Positions 17,964-26,330 of a DNA stretch of 64,000 nt are shown piece by piece. The position numbers were made by a program, and so were the translations under genes. Origin of the DNA: Solibacteraceae bacterium. Its GTDB lineage: Bacteria; Acidobacteriota; Terriglobia; Bryobacterales; Bryobacteraceae. The stretch spans positions 1-64,000 of the forward strand of contig JALSRK010000072.1 of assembly GCA_026984795.1 (NCBI GenBank). Reading direction: 5' to 3'. The notes below the pieces were generated by a model that made no database searches, was not told where the DNA came from, and saw only the letters and a list, made by a program, of their open reading frames with translations. How positions within the stretch are numbered: position 1 is the stretch's first letter; each line of letters opens with the position of its first letter.

Positions 17964-19589
17964 ATGCGCTCTCTTATTGTGTGGGTGGCATCACTCCTCG
18001 GGGTTTGCGGCCCGGCGGCAGGACAACACTCCTATGACGTAGTTGTCTACGGGGGAACGGCGAGCGGCGTCATGGCAGCCGTCGCGGCCGCCCGGGAAGG
18101 GGCGTCGGTCGCCTTGCTCGAGCAGCGCCGCCATGTCGGCGGAATGGTGACCGGCGGTTTGAGCATGACCGATGTCGGCCGCAAAGAGGTGATCGGCGGC
18201 TATCCGTTGGAGTTCTACCGGAGGCTGGGCAAACGCTACGGCAAGCAGATTGCTTGGTTCCCAGAACCGCATGTCGCCGAAGAGGTTCTGCTGGAAATGC
18301 TCAGCGAGGCCGGGATCCGAATCTTTTATGACAGTTGGCTGAAGGAGCCGGACGGCGTCGTCAAGCGCGGCGCCACGATCCAGGAGATTCGTCTTTCTGG
18401 TGGCACGGCCTTCCGCGCCCGGGTGTTTCTGGACGCGACGTATGAAGGTGATCTGATGGCCCAGGCCGGCGTTTCCTATACCTGGGGCCGTGAGAGTGTG
18501 GAGCAGTACGGAGAGGTGTTGGCCGGGGTGAGGCGTGGCGGGTTGCCGACGCCCAAGGAGTATCTCCGGCGGCGGGCCAGCAAGCGGCGCGGCCGAGGGA
18601 TCCCGGCATATGCAAACGACGGTACGTTGCTGCCGGAGGTTCAGAGCGACCCCGTGGGCCCTCCCGGTTCGGCCGACAAGAAGATCCAGGCCTACAATTT
18701 CCGCCTGTGCTTCTCCGAGGACCCCGACAACCAGGCGCCGTTCCCGAAGCCGCCTGATTACGACCCGTCCCGCTATGAGCTCCTGGTGCGATGGCTGGCC
18801 GGCATGGCCGGCAGCGGCTCGAAGCTCCAGTTGCACAAGCGGCTTCTGCTGGTGCGGCGGATCGACAACCCGTCCAAAGCCGACATCAACAACGCCGGGT
18901 TCTTCTCGACCGACTATATCGGCAAGAGCTGGGATTATCCGACCGCCGGCCGGAAACGCAGAGCCGAGATCTGGGAGGATCACGTCAACTATACGAAAGG
19001 CTACTTCTATTTCCTGGCGTACGACCCGCGCGTGCCCGGGCCCATCCAGTCCGAACTGAACCGGTGGGGGCTGTGCAAGGACGAGTTCGCCGACAACGAC
19101 CACTGGCCGTATCAGCTTTATGTTCGGGAAGCCAGGCGGATGGTCGGCGATTTCGTCATGACGCAAAACGATGTCCAGATCGACATCTTCAAGCCGGACA
19201 GCATCGGCATGGGCTCCTACAACATCGATTCCCATGCCGTTCAGCGCTACGCCGACAAGAAGGGCTACGCCCACAACGAGGGGTTCATGGAGGCCCCGGT
19301 GCCTCCCTACCAGATCCCCTACCGGTTGATCCTGCCCAAGAAGGAAGAAGCGGCCAATCTGCTGGTCACGGTATGTTTCTCGGCCAGCCACGTCGCCTAC
19401 TGCACCCTGAGAATGGAACCCCAGTACATGATCATTGGACAGGCGGCGGGAGTAGCGGCGAAGATGGCCATCGACCAAGACGTCCCGGTCCAGGAGATCG
19501 ACATTCCGGGCCTGAAAAGGAAGCTGAGATCTCAGGGTGCGGTATTGGAATACCCGGCCGGCGCGGCATCGGAGCTGCCGGGAGAGTGA
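17964..19589 (+). CDS. FAD-dependent oxidoreductase, secreted (FAD-binding, PF12831-type)
   Basis: About 541 residues from ATG 17964. A signal peptide ([18 protein letters not shown]) precedes a Rossmann FAD-binding motif [20 protein letters not shown] with the GxxxxG variant, then [20 protein letters not shown]. The conserved [20 protein letters not shown] and the C-terminal [20 protein letters not shown] are hallmarks of the FAD-dependent oxidoreductase family often found in polysaccharide loci. It is exported and lies directly behind the TonB receptor and in front of an isomerase-like gene, which suggests periplasmic oxidation of an imported glycoside. The substrate position oxidised cannot be determined. 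Confidence 0.88.
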   Translation: MRSLIVWVASLLGVCGPAAGQHSYDVVVYGGTASGVMAAVAAAREGASVALLEQRRHVGGMVTGGLSMTDVGRKEVIGGYPLEFYRRLGKRYGKQIAWFPEPHVAEEVLLEMLSEAGIRIFYDSWLKEPDGVVKRGATIQEIRLSGGTAFRARVFLDATYEGDLMAQAGVSYTWGRESVEQYGEVLAGVRRGGLPTPKEYLRRRASKRRGRGIPAYANDGTLLPEVQSDPVGPPGSADKKIQAYNFRLCFSEDPDNQAPFPKPPDYDPSRYELLVRWLAGMAGSGSKLQLHKRLLLVRRIDNPSKADINNAGFFSTDYIGKSWDYPTAGRKRRAEIWEDHVNYTKGYFYFLAYDPRVPGPIQSELNRWGLCKDEFADNDHWPYQLYVREARRMVGDFVMTQNDVQIDIFKPDSIGMGSYNIDSHAVQRYADKKGYAHNEGFMEAPVPPYQIPYRLILPKKEEAANLLVTVCFSASHVAYCTLRMEPQYMIIGQAAGVAAKMAIDQDVPVQEIDIPGLKRKLRSQGAVLEYPAGAASELPGE

Positions 19590-19690
19590 ACAGCGGCCAG
19601 GCACGTTTTCCGTCGAGTGGAACCGGCTGGGAATCAGCCGTGCCGAAAGCCGCTCGAAGCGCTGGTCATGGAAAGGAGGACTTCGCAACA

Positions 19691-20719
19691 ATGAACAACG
19701 AGATTACGCGCAGGAGGTTCACAGGAATGGCGCTCGCAGGAGGCTTTACTGCAGGTGGAGCCCGCGCGATCACCGCTGACCAAGTGAAGGTGAAGGTTGG
19801 CCTCTACAGCATCACGTACCTCGGACTCTGGTACCGAGGTAGGGCCTTGACCCACGCAGAGTTGATCGAGCGAGCCAGGAAGTTCGGCTACGAGGGGATC
19901 GAGATCGACGGGAAGCGTCCTCACGGGAATCCCCTGGACATGCCCAGGAAGAAGTGTGAGGAGATCCGAAAACGCGCCGAGGAGGCGGGCGTGCCGATCT
20001 ATGCCGTGGCCGCCAACAACGATCTCAGCAGCCCGATTCCGGAGCATCGGGAATCGCAGCTCGTCTACCTGCGTGAACTCATCAGGATGGCGGCCAACCT
20101 GGGGGTGAAGGTCGTGCGTGTATTCGCCGCCTGGCGCGGGGTGACGGTGGTGCCCCCGCCCAGAGGCGGAGGCCGCTACGACATCGCCATCAAGGTTTGG
20201 AACACCGCCCACGAGCCGTTTTCTCCGGAACAGACGTGGGACTGGTGCCGGCAAGGGCTGATCGAAGCCGCGCGCTGGGCGGGAGACCATGGCATCACTC
20301 TCGCTTTGCAGAATCACGTACCGGTGGTCAACGGCTATCGGGACATGCTCCGGATGATACGGGAGGTGGATTCGCCGCACTTGAAGGCTTGCCTCGATGC
20401 TCCCCTGCTCAAGAACAGAGACGAGGCGTCGATCCGGGAGGTGGCCCGGGCCGTTGGTTCGCTCCAGGTGCTCTCACACTTCGGATACGAGCAGAGGCCG
20501 GACGGCACCATCGTCAAGCCGGGCACCTTCTACAAGCCGTTTGTCCGCGCGATGGCCGGGATCGGCTACTCAGGCTACATCGGCTATGAGCTGTGCCACC
20601 CGTTGCCGGTGATCGGCGGCCGCACGGTGGGCATCGACTATGTCGACAAGAATGCGCGGCAAGCGGCTGAATTCATGCACGGTGTGATCGCCGAGGTCAA
20701 GAAAGAAGCTGCAACCTGA
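19691..20719 (+). CDS. Tat-exported sugar isomerase/epimerase-like TIM-barrel protein
   Basis: 342 residues from ATG 19691, preceded by AAAGGAGGA. The signal NNEITRRRFTGMALAGGFTA is a twin-arginine leader. The barrel shows GYEGIEIDGKRPHGNPLD, ITLALQNHVPVVNGY, LKACLDAPLLKNRDEAS, VLSHFGYEQRPDG and YIGYELCHPLPVIGG, corresponding to the four metal-ligand strands, with Gln at the first. It is the paralogue of 7647-8684, and a C-terminal remnant of a third copy lies at 37012-37277. Together with the FAD oxidoreductase and Gfo/Idh protein it fits periplasmic processing of oxidised (keto) glycosides, in which such barrels act as lyases or isomerases; this remains inference. Confidence 0.87.
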   Translation: MNNEITRRRFTGMALAGGFTAGGARAITADQVKVKVGLYSITYLGLWYRGRALTHAELIERARKFGYEGIEIDGKRPHGNPLDMPRKKCEEIRKRAEEAGVPIYAVAANNDLSSPIPEHRESQLVYLRELIRMAANLGVKVVRVFAAWRGVTVVPPPRGGGRYDIAIKVWNTAHEPFSPEQTWDWCRQGLIEAARWAGDHGITLALQNHVPVVNGYRDMLRMIREVDSPHLKACLDAPLLKNRDEASIREVARAVGSLQVLSHFGYEQRPDGTIVKPGTFYKPFVRAMAGIGYSGYIGYELCHPLPVIGGRTVGIDYVDKNARQAAEFMHGVIAEVKKEAAT

Positions 20720-20894
20720 GACGATTCCCGCATCCGGGGGCGCAAAGTGGAGCGTAGCCCCGGTGACGGTGCTCGACGGACGCCGGTGAGACAGGTTTGC
20801 CAAGACTCTTGGAGGGTCGACTCCAGCGTTCGCGATCTGTCCTGCGGCCAGGACGACTCCAAGGGGCAACCAACAAGCGAATCAGCAGGCAGGC

Positions 20895-20921
20895 GAACCG
20901 GGGCGGAATCCGTCCCGGTTC
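20895..20921. terminator. Hairpin between convergent genes; 320-bp gap otherwise empty
   Basis: Positions 20895-20921 fold as a 12-bp stem (GAACCGGGGCGG with CCGTCCCGGTTC, one G-U pair) closed by a 3-nt AAT loop. It lies midway in the 20720-21039 gap between a plus-strand gene and a minus-strand gene ending toward each other, so a bidirectional terminator is likely even without a T tract. Nothing else is supported in this gap. Confidence 0.5.
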
Positions 20922-21039
20922 CCGAGACCTGCCGCGCGGCGGTGTGGGCCCGGCTCACGCCGGGGCGGCCGACCCTCCGGCCTGGTGGGAGCAGCCACCG
21001 CCCGTACGCCGCCGGCAGCCAAGAGAACAGTGGCCTTCA

Positions 21040-22890
21040 TCACCGAGGGCCTCTGCGGCGATCCGCCGTCAGCACGAGCACCCAGTCTTCGCCGGCCGGC
21101 TCCGGCCGGGCGGAGATCAGCCATTCTTCCACACCTTGGGGAGGCGGGTCGACAGCGGTTTCCGCGCCGGTCCGCGGATCCACCCACCTGGCTTCGTAGG
21201 CGGCCTTCGCCAAGTGGGTGAGCAGGAGGCGCTTGTCAGCATTCCCGCGGGGGATATAGACGACATAGGTTCGCCCGGGCCGGGCAGCGCAATGCGGTGG
21301 AGATATGTCCTTCGGACCCGGCATTGGATTCTCCCGGCCGTTGAGGACAAGCCACTCGCGGTGCGGCCGGAGCGACCACCATTCCAAGCCGGTGAGGACC
21401 TGCCGGACGAACCGGAGCTGGCCGGAGCCTTCCAGCTCGAGGGCTTCACGCCAAGGGATCGTGTCCTTCCCCGGCTTGCCCGTCTCTCCGTACGGGTCCT
21501 CCGGATCGTAGAACTGCCAAATGCCGAACGCGCCGTAACCGTAGCCGGCTGCCCCGCTCAGAAAGGCCGTCCAGGCCTGCCACCTAGCGTGGTAGGCATG
21601 GGCGCGGTCCGAAGCTCGTTCATAGAAGCCTTCCGCGAGCAGCGCCGGCATGGGTGGCGAGAGGGCATAGTTCTCTTGGAGCCGGAGCGGGATATTGAAC
21701 AAGCGGCCGGCGGACTGGCCCGTCTGCAACCAGTTGTGGTCGATCCAACCGGCCGGGATCAACCCGCGGGACGACTGCACGTTGAAGGGGGCCTCCCAGT
21801 GGGTCCTGCCGCTCGGGTGGGCCGATACCGGGTGCCGGTAGGGATTCAGGGCCTGCAGCGTGCGGCCGAGCCGGTGGAAATCCTCCGGGCTCCATTCGCA
21901 GTCGCGGAGCGCGTACTGGAACTCTCCGGAAAGGCTCCAGATGTGGTTGAAGGCGGCGTATCTCACCGCCAGGTAGGAGACGATCCTCCTCGCCGTGTCC
22001 CGGTCGAAGAAGCAGTTGTGCTTCCCGAACCAGGTCGGATGGCCGGCGGTGACAAAGCCTCGCTCCCAGATCGCTCGCATACGTGCGTCAAGGGCCCGGA
22101 AGTAAGCTGGATTCAGCCTGGCCGGATCGGCGTCCACGAATGGGTAACCGCCCTCGTTACGCTGTCCGGCCGGCTCCATCGTCGTGTCCCCGAAGCCCCG
22201 CATGAACGACATGAAGATCGTCGTAAAGCCCTTCTTCCCGCGGTCGGCAAGGTACACATAAAAAGGTCCGTCAGAGTTCTCTCCCAGGCCGCAGCGGGCC
22301 GTATTCATCGCCCAGACGGTGTCGCCGAGCAGGAAGAAAGGCGTGCCGTCGGCGTAGGTGAAGTAGCGGCCGTCGGGGCTGATCCGGAGGTGGCCTCGCA
22401 GATTTCCGTTCCGCCGCAGCTCGGCAGCGGAGGGCGTCCGCGCGGAGATCGTTCCCCTTACTGCGTCCAGGCCTTTGTCGGCGGAGCGGGTCCGGAAGGT
22501 CCATGCGCCTCTACGCGGGGGAGCGAAGCGCACAACGTACCGGCGGTCCCCGTCCCAAAAGCCAGGCAGCTCCAACCGCGTCCCGGAGCCGGCGTGAGTG
22601 AAAACGGCCGTCACCGGAAACTCCCACCACACGTGGGAAGAAGCGGCCTCGAGGCTGATCTCCACCGGGGTCCACACGACCGCCGACAGCTCCCTGGGCC
22701 GGTCAGGAGACCCTCCCCCAGCAAAACCCGGTGGCGCCGCCATGAAAGGCGAAAAAGCGATCAAGGCTGCGGCGGGCAGCCAGACGCTCCTACCTCCCGG
22801 AGATGCGAATCGAGCGAGCCAGACCGCTACGAGTCCCGTCCGGGGGCACGACCTGGCAGCCGTCGGCCCCTGCGCCTCGCGCCCTCGCAT
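21040..22890 (-). CDS. Secreted DUF5060 / apiosidase-like (GH140-type) glycoside hydrolase
   Basis: 616 residues from ATG 22890. A long leader with WLPAAALIAFSPFMAA serves as signal peptide. Residues ~65-150 form a DUF5060 beta-sandwich (VWWEFPVTAVFTHAGSGTRL, FAPPRRGAWTFRTRSADKGL). Residues ~165-500 are a DUF4038/apiosidase-like TIM barrel (YFTYADGTPFFLLGDTVWAM, FTTIFMSFMRGFGD, HIWSLSGEFQYAL with a candidate catalytic Glu, AWTAFLSGAAGYGYGAFGIW). Residues ~515-610 resemble the C-terminal collagen-binding-like domain of these proteins. Characterised GH140 members remove apiose from rhamnogalacturonan-II. Convergent with the isomerase gene across a hairpin. Specificity is not proven by sequence. 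Confidence 0.85.
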   Translation of the reverse strand: MRGREAQGPTAARSCPRTGLVAVWLARFASPGGRSVWLPAAALIAFSPFMAAPPGFAGGGSPDRPRELSAVVWTPVEISLEAASSHVWWEFPVTAVFTHAGSGTRLELPGFWDGDRRYVVRFAPPRRGAWTFRTRSADKGLDAVRGTISARTPSAAELRRNGNLRGHLRISPDGRYFTYADGTPFFLLGDTVWAMNTARCGLGENSDGPFYVYLADRGKKGFTTIFMSFMRGFGDTTMEPAGQRNEGGYPFVDADPARLNPAYFRALDARMRAIWERGFVTAGHPTWFGKHNCFFDRDTARRIVSYLAVRYAAFNHIWSLSGEFQYALRDCEWSPEDFHRLGRTLQALNPYRHPVSAHPSGRTHWEAPFNVQSSRGLIPAGWIDHNWLQTGQSAGRLFNIPLRLQENYALSPPMPALLAEGFYERASDRAHAYHARWQAWTAFLSGAAGYGYGAFGIWQFYDPEDPYGETGKPGKDTIPWREALELEGSGQLRFVRQVLTGLEWWSLRPHREWLVLNGRENPMPGPKDISPPHCAARPGRTYVVYIPRGNADKRLLLTHLAKAAYEARWVDPRTGAETAVDPPPQGVEEWLISARPEPAGEDWVLVLTADRRRGPR

Positions 22891-23250
22891 TGCGGAGATG
22901 TTACCACACCGCCATGCGTGCGGCTCCCTCCGAATGCCGGTGTTCCCACATGCCCGGTCACATCACTGGAGTTTGCGTGGTTCGCAAGGCAGCAGGCGCC
23001 CGCTGCCGGCCTCAGGGCCTCCGACGCGCCTTTTGCCCGAAGCCGACGAAAGCCGGCGTGGCCGGGACGCGATGCTTGATATGATGTGAAATGTGGGCGG
23101 TGCGATGCTGAGACGATACAGTCGCATCCGCGAACGGGCCTGCCGGGAAACGATCCGCGCGACCGAGCTGTGGGACCCGCCTCGGATCCTCAGGATTTCC
23201 AGTACAGTTTCCTGAGCTGCCGCGCGCGGAGAAGGCGTAACCCGTTGACA
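22891..23250. other. Intergenic gap without a supported gene
   Basis: The 360 bases between the apiosidase-like gene and tRNA-Arg contain only short frames. A 36-codon frame from about 23105 (MLRRYSRIRERACRE) is Arg-rich but has no supporting context and is not called. The promoter of the tRNA must lie here, but I could not identify its boxes with confidence. Confidence 0.5.
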
Positions 23251-23327
23251 GGGCGCGTAGCTCAGCCGGATAGAGCATCTGCCTTCTAAGCAGAGGGTCG
23301 CAGGTTCGAGTCCTGCCGCGCCCGCCA
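23251..23327 (+). tRNA. tRNA-Arg (anticodon TCT)
   Basis: Full cloverleaf: acceptor GGGCGCG pairs with CGCGCCC, D-stem GCTC/GAGC, anticodon stem TCTGC/GCAGA with loop CTTCTAA, T-stem GCAGG/CCTGC with TTCGAGT loop, discriminator G, and an encoded CCA end. The anticodon TCT (23285-23287) reads AGA. There is no sign of an integrated element at its 3' end. Confidence 0.97.
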
Positions 23328-23495
23328 CACCGGAAATCCTCCCGGCCGCCGGCCGCAAGCCCCCACCCCAGTTCTTCCAGCCGGCGATTCGCTCCTTGAA
23401 ACCGCCCGGAGCGGCCACTCGGTTCCCCCGCGCCGACCTTCGCTATTATCGGGCGAAATCCCGACCTGCAGCCGCGCCGATCCTTACTCCTTTGT

Positions 23496-24409
23496 GTGCT
23501 GGCGCCGATGGCGGCCGCCGGCGTCGCTTCAGCTCAGGGTGGAATTGCGGGTTCGTCTACCCCGCCCGCCGGGCGGCTGTCACTGTGGTACCAGCGGCCG
23601 GCGAAGCGGTGGGTGGAGGCGCTGCCGGTGGGCAACGGCCGCCTCGGAGCGATGGTCTTCGGCGGCGTGCCCGAGGAACGGCTCCAGTTGAACGAGGACA
23701 CCGTGTGGGCGAAGTATCCCCTCGAGCGCGACCGCGACGGCGCCCACCACACCACCGACGCCTGGTACTTCACCAGCCCTATCAGGCGGGCCCAGTACGG
23801 GATGTAGGCCACCGGAGCAGCCTGGGTGGCCCGCCATTTCTGGGAGCATTATTTATATACCGGCGACCGCGAATTCCTGCGGCGGCGGCCCGCAAGAGCC
23901 TCGAGTACCGGCTGTCGCACGGCGGCGGGCACACGGGCTGGAGCCGCGCCTGGCTGATCCACATGTGGGCGCGGCTCGAGGACAGCGCCAAGGCGCGGAG
24001 GAACATCCTGGCGCTGCTGCGCAAGTCCACGCTATCGAATCTCTTCGACACCCATCCGCCGTTCCAGATCGACGGCAACTTCGGCGGCACGGCCGGGACC
24101 GCCGAGATGCTCGTGCGGTCGCATGCCGGCGAGATCCACCTGCTGCCGGCCTGGCCCAAGGAATGGATCGAAGAGCCCGGCTCGGTTCGCGGTCTCCGGG
24201 CGCGGGGCAACTACGAAGTGGACATTGCCTGGGAGAACGGCGAGCTCTCTCGCGCCGTGATTCGCGCCTACAGCGGCGGACGCTGCCGCGTGCGGGCCTC
24301 GCGGACACTCGAAGTCACAGTGGCCGGCCGAGCGGTACAAACCGCGAGCCCGGAGCCCGGCGTGGTCGAATTCCAGGCCCGGCGGGGGACCGAGTACGAG
24401 CTGCATTGA
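23496..24409 (+). pseudogene. GH95 (alpha-L-fucosidase-type) pseudogene with large internal deletion
   Basis: Three collinear pieces of a GH95 enzyme (normally about 750-800 residues) survive. Piece 1 (23496-23807) has a signal peptide and the GH95 N-terminal domain: [40 protein letters not shown]. It ends at TAG after RRAQYGM. Piece 2 (23820-23880, same frame beyond the stop) reads [20 protein letters not shown], from the middle of the catalytic barrel. Piece 3 (about 23885-24409, another frame) reads [53 protein letters not shown], the C-terminal third. At least two junctions with lost coding sequence, a stop and a frame change mean it cannot make the enzyme. The loss is hundreds of codons, so it is a true pseudogene. 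Confidence 0.85.
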
Positions 24410-24410
24410 G

Positions 24411-24454
24411 GCCGCCAGCGGCGCACAGCGCTGCCGCGGCGGTGAGTTTTTTTT
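24411..24454 (+). terminator. Rho-independent terminator after the GH95 remnant
   Basis: A GC-rich hairpin (left arm GCCGCC-A-GCGGC, right arm GCCGCGGCGG) ending at 24442 is followed within four bases by eight Ts (24447-24454). This is the clearest intrinsic terminator in the window and it still closes the decayed GH95 transcription unit. Confidence 0.75.
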
Positions 24455-24521
24455 GTCAAAGCCCCGCCCGGGGGGTGGACGCAGGGGCGCCCGGATGCTA
24501 TCACTGGGGCGGGGAGGGGAC

Positions 24522-25172
24522 ATGCCTACCGTTCAATTCCGCACTCGCGTGGTGTGGCGCAACACCCAGGTCTGGCCGGCTTCCGGCCGCCGTTTCCGCG
24601 TGCCTCAGGCCGTGGCGGCCAACCACGTGCGGGTTCCGATCTATGTTTCCGCTGAACGGATGCAACGGCTCGCACCGTCTCGGACCATCGCCGTGGTGGC
24701 CGGATTGACCGATGCTGAGGTCGTCTGGCGATTCGAGAACGCCACGCAGCAGTGGCGGCGATTGCCGCCGGAGCCCGGCACGCCGGCCCGCTGGCAATTC
24801 CAAGGCGGTGTGGTCCACCTGGAGCTCCGGCTGGCTCTGTATGTCGCCCAGGGCTTCCAGCGGTCGAGTCACATCCTGAATACGATCATGGAGCACGAAC
24901 TGCTCCACGTCGCCGACGAACTCCAGATCCTTTCGCGCGAGCTGGTTCCCGCACTGCAGCGGAACGCCACCGTCCGGCGGCATCTCACCGAAGGCGGCGT
25001 CATGCTGGAGCGCCAGTACCAGAGCTGGGTCGCTGGCGGCCGTTTCAGTAGGATGCTTCGTGACGATGTCTGGGCGCCGCTTCACAACCGCCGCAACCGC
25101 GCCCGGGACTCCGGACCGGCCTGGGAAGCCTACCGCCGGCGGATCGATGAGCTGATGCGGCGGACCCGATGA
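24522..25172 (+). CDS. HExxH-motif protein, possible zinc metallopeptidase-like
   Basis: 216 residues from ATG 24522, preceded by GGGGAGGGGAC. I do not recognise the family. It carries IMEHELLHVADELQI around residue 125 (H125-E126-x-x-H129), the zincin signature, with Asp132 as a possible third ligand. An N-terminal beta-rich region (residues 5-105) precedes the helical motif region, and the C-terminus is very basic. No signal peptide, so a cytosolic location is expected. The layout is like small DUF922-type zincin-like proteins, but I see no sequence-level match. It stands alone between the GH95 remnant and a non-coding stretch. Confidence 0.65.
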   Translation: MPTVQFRTRVVWRNTQVWPASGRRFRVPQAVAANHVRVPIYVSAERMQRLAPSRTIAVVAGLTDAEVVWRFENATQQWRRLPPEPGTPARWQFQGGVVHLELRLALYVAQGFQRSSHILNTIMEHELLHVADELQILSRELVPALQRNATVRRHLTEGGVMLERQYQSWVAGGRFSRMLRDDVWAPLHNRRNRARDSGPAWEAYRRRIDELMRRTR

Positions 25173-25696
25173 AGGCCAAGCTGGGGCGCTGCAGCCAGGG
25201 GGAGCGGCGCCCTGCGGCGTGACGGGTGACGAAAAAAGGCCCGTAAGCGAGGAAACCTGGAACTTCTTTTATTTGTTGTGGTTGCCGGGGCCGGTGACGC
25301 GTCCGCCGCACGGCGTGCCGGTCTGGCGCCGCAGTCAGTAAAGGGAAGAGAACAGCGAAGATCGGCCGGTCCGGGGGCAGCGGAACCGGGGCGGCCCCGG
25401 ACGGTTGGAAATCCTCCATGGCAGGGCCCCGAGCGCAGGTACACTACCCCGGCGGGGGATCTGCGGTTGTCAAAGATGGCCGGCGGAGCGGACGGGCATC
25501 CGTCCCCGCCAGCGTGTTATAGCACAGAGAAGGTTCGGGGGCGGCCGCCGAATGAAGCAAGTCGTTGTTCCGACGGCAGATTCTCGGTGGGAAACCACGG
25601 TGATCCGCCGCCGGCCGACAGCAAGGGGAAGAAGGGAAGACGCCCCGGGTGTGGGCCGGCCGGTTTCCTGGCCGGCGACCCGCCGGTAACCTCAGC
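25173..25696. other. Long intergenic region, no gene seen
   Basis: The 524 bases between convergent genes contain no ORF I would support. Near the end, GCCGGCC (25655-25661) pairs with GGCCGGC (25670-25676), a likely bidirectional terminator. A stretch around 25588-25622 superficially resembles part of a cobalamin riboswitch but lacks its other conserved segments. Confidence 0.5.
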
Positions 25697-26251
25697 TTAT
25701 TGTTTCGGCGTTTGGGCCTTGGCCTTGGAGATGGCTTGGACGTCGGCCATCATCTTGCGCGTCAGCTCGTCCAACTGCGGCTTGATCTTGCGATAGCGTT
25801 GCTGCCCGATCTCAGCGCCTTTCTTGTACAGATCGGGCAGCAACTTGAGCGTCTTCTGGCCCAGCGGCGTGGCGTAGAACTCGAGCAACTGGTTGATCTC
25901 GTCTTCGGTGAAGGCGGCGGCGAAGACCGTCACGTAATCGTCCTTCGTGTTCTCCCAGCTCAGAGCGCCGGCGAGCAGCTTCATGACGTCGTCTACGTAC
26001 TTTTCGAAAATCGGCCGCGCTTCGGCAGGGGCTCCGGACTTTTCGAAATTCTCGAGCATCGAGGTGCGCAGGTTGGCGTAAGCCAGCTTGACCTGGTCGG
26101 CCACGCCGGTGGCTTGGAGAAGTTTTTCGGCGGCGGCCCGGTGAGAGGCCTCGTCGGCCCGGGCACAGGCGGCAGCGCCTACTAGGACGAATGCGGCGAC
26201 GGCCAGCGCCCGCGCCGTGGTCCCGGTCGGCGTCAGAAAATACGACTTCAT
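25697..26251 (-). CDS. DUF2059 domain-containing secreted protein
   Basis: 184 residues from ATG 26251 (MKSYFLTPTG). A signal peptide (ALAVAAFVLVGAAACARA) precedes an all-helical DUF2059 domain: AAAEKLLQATGVADQVKLAY, then FAAAFTEDEINQLLEFYATP, LGQKTLKLLPDLYKKGAEIG. FTxxEIxxLxxFYxTPxGxK is the hallmark of the family. Function is unknown; members are periplasmic helical proteins. It is divergent from the arylsulfatase gene (79-bp gap). Confidence 0.88.
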   Translation of the reverse strand: MKSYFLTPTGTTARALAVAAFVLVGAAACARADEASHRAAAEKLLQATGVADQVKLAYANLRTSMLENFEKSGAPAEARPIFEKYVDDVMKLLAGALSWENTKDDYVTVFAAAFTEDEINQLLEFYATPLGQKTLKLLPDLYKKGAEIGQQRYRKIKPQLDELTRKMMADVQAISKAKAQTPKQ

Positions 26252-26330
26252 TCGTTCAGCATAACACCCGCCGCCGGACCAGCGGCGGGAGATTGCGCCG
26301 CACGGCGTTTGTTGGAACAATGTCGCTGGT

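Noticed and set aside
20797-23079. 760-codon plus-strand frame across the apiosidase-like gene
   Set aside because: Antisense shadow caused by high GC; the minus strand encodes clear DUF5060 and DUF4038 domains.
23251-23327. tRNA-Arg as an attachment site for an integrated element
   Set aside because: No integrase gene and no repeat of the tRNA 3' end within the window.
25588-25625. Possible cobalamin-riboswitch core in the 25.2-25.7 kb gap
   Set aside because: Only a short GGGAA...GGTGATCCG-like match; the B12-box and flanking conserved stems are missing and the nearby genes have no link to cobalamin.
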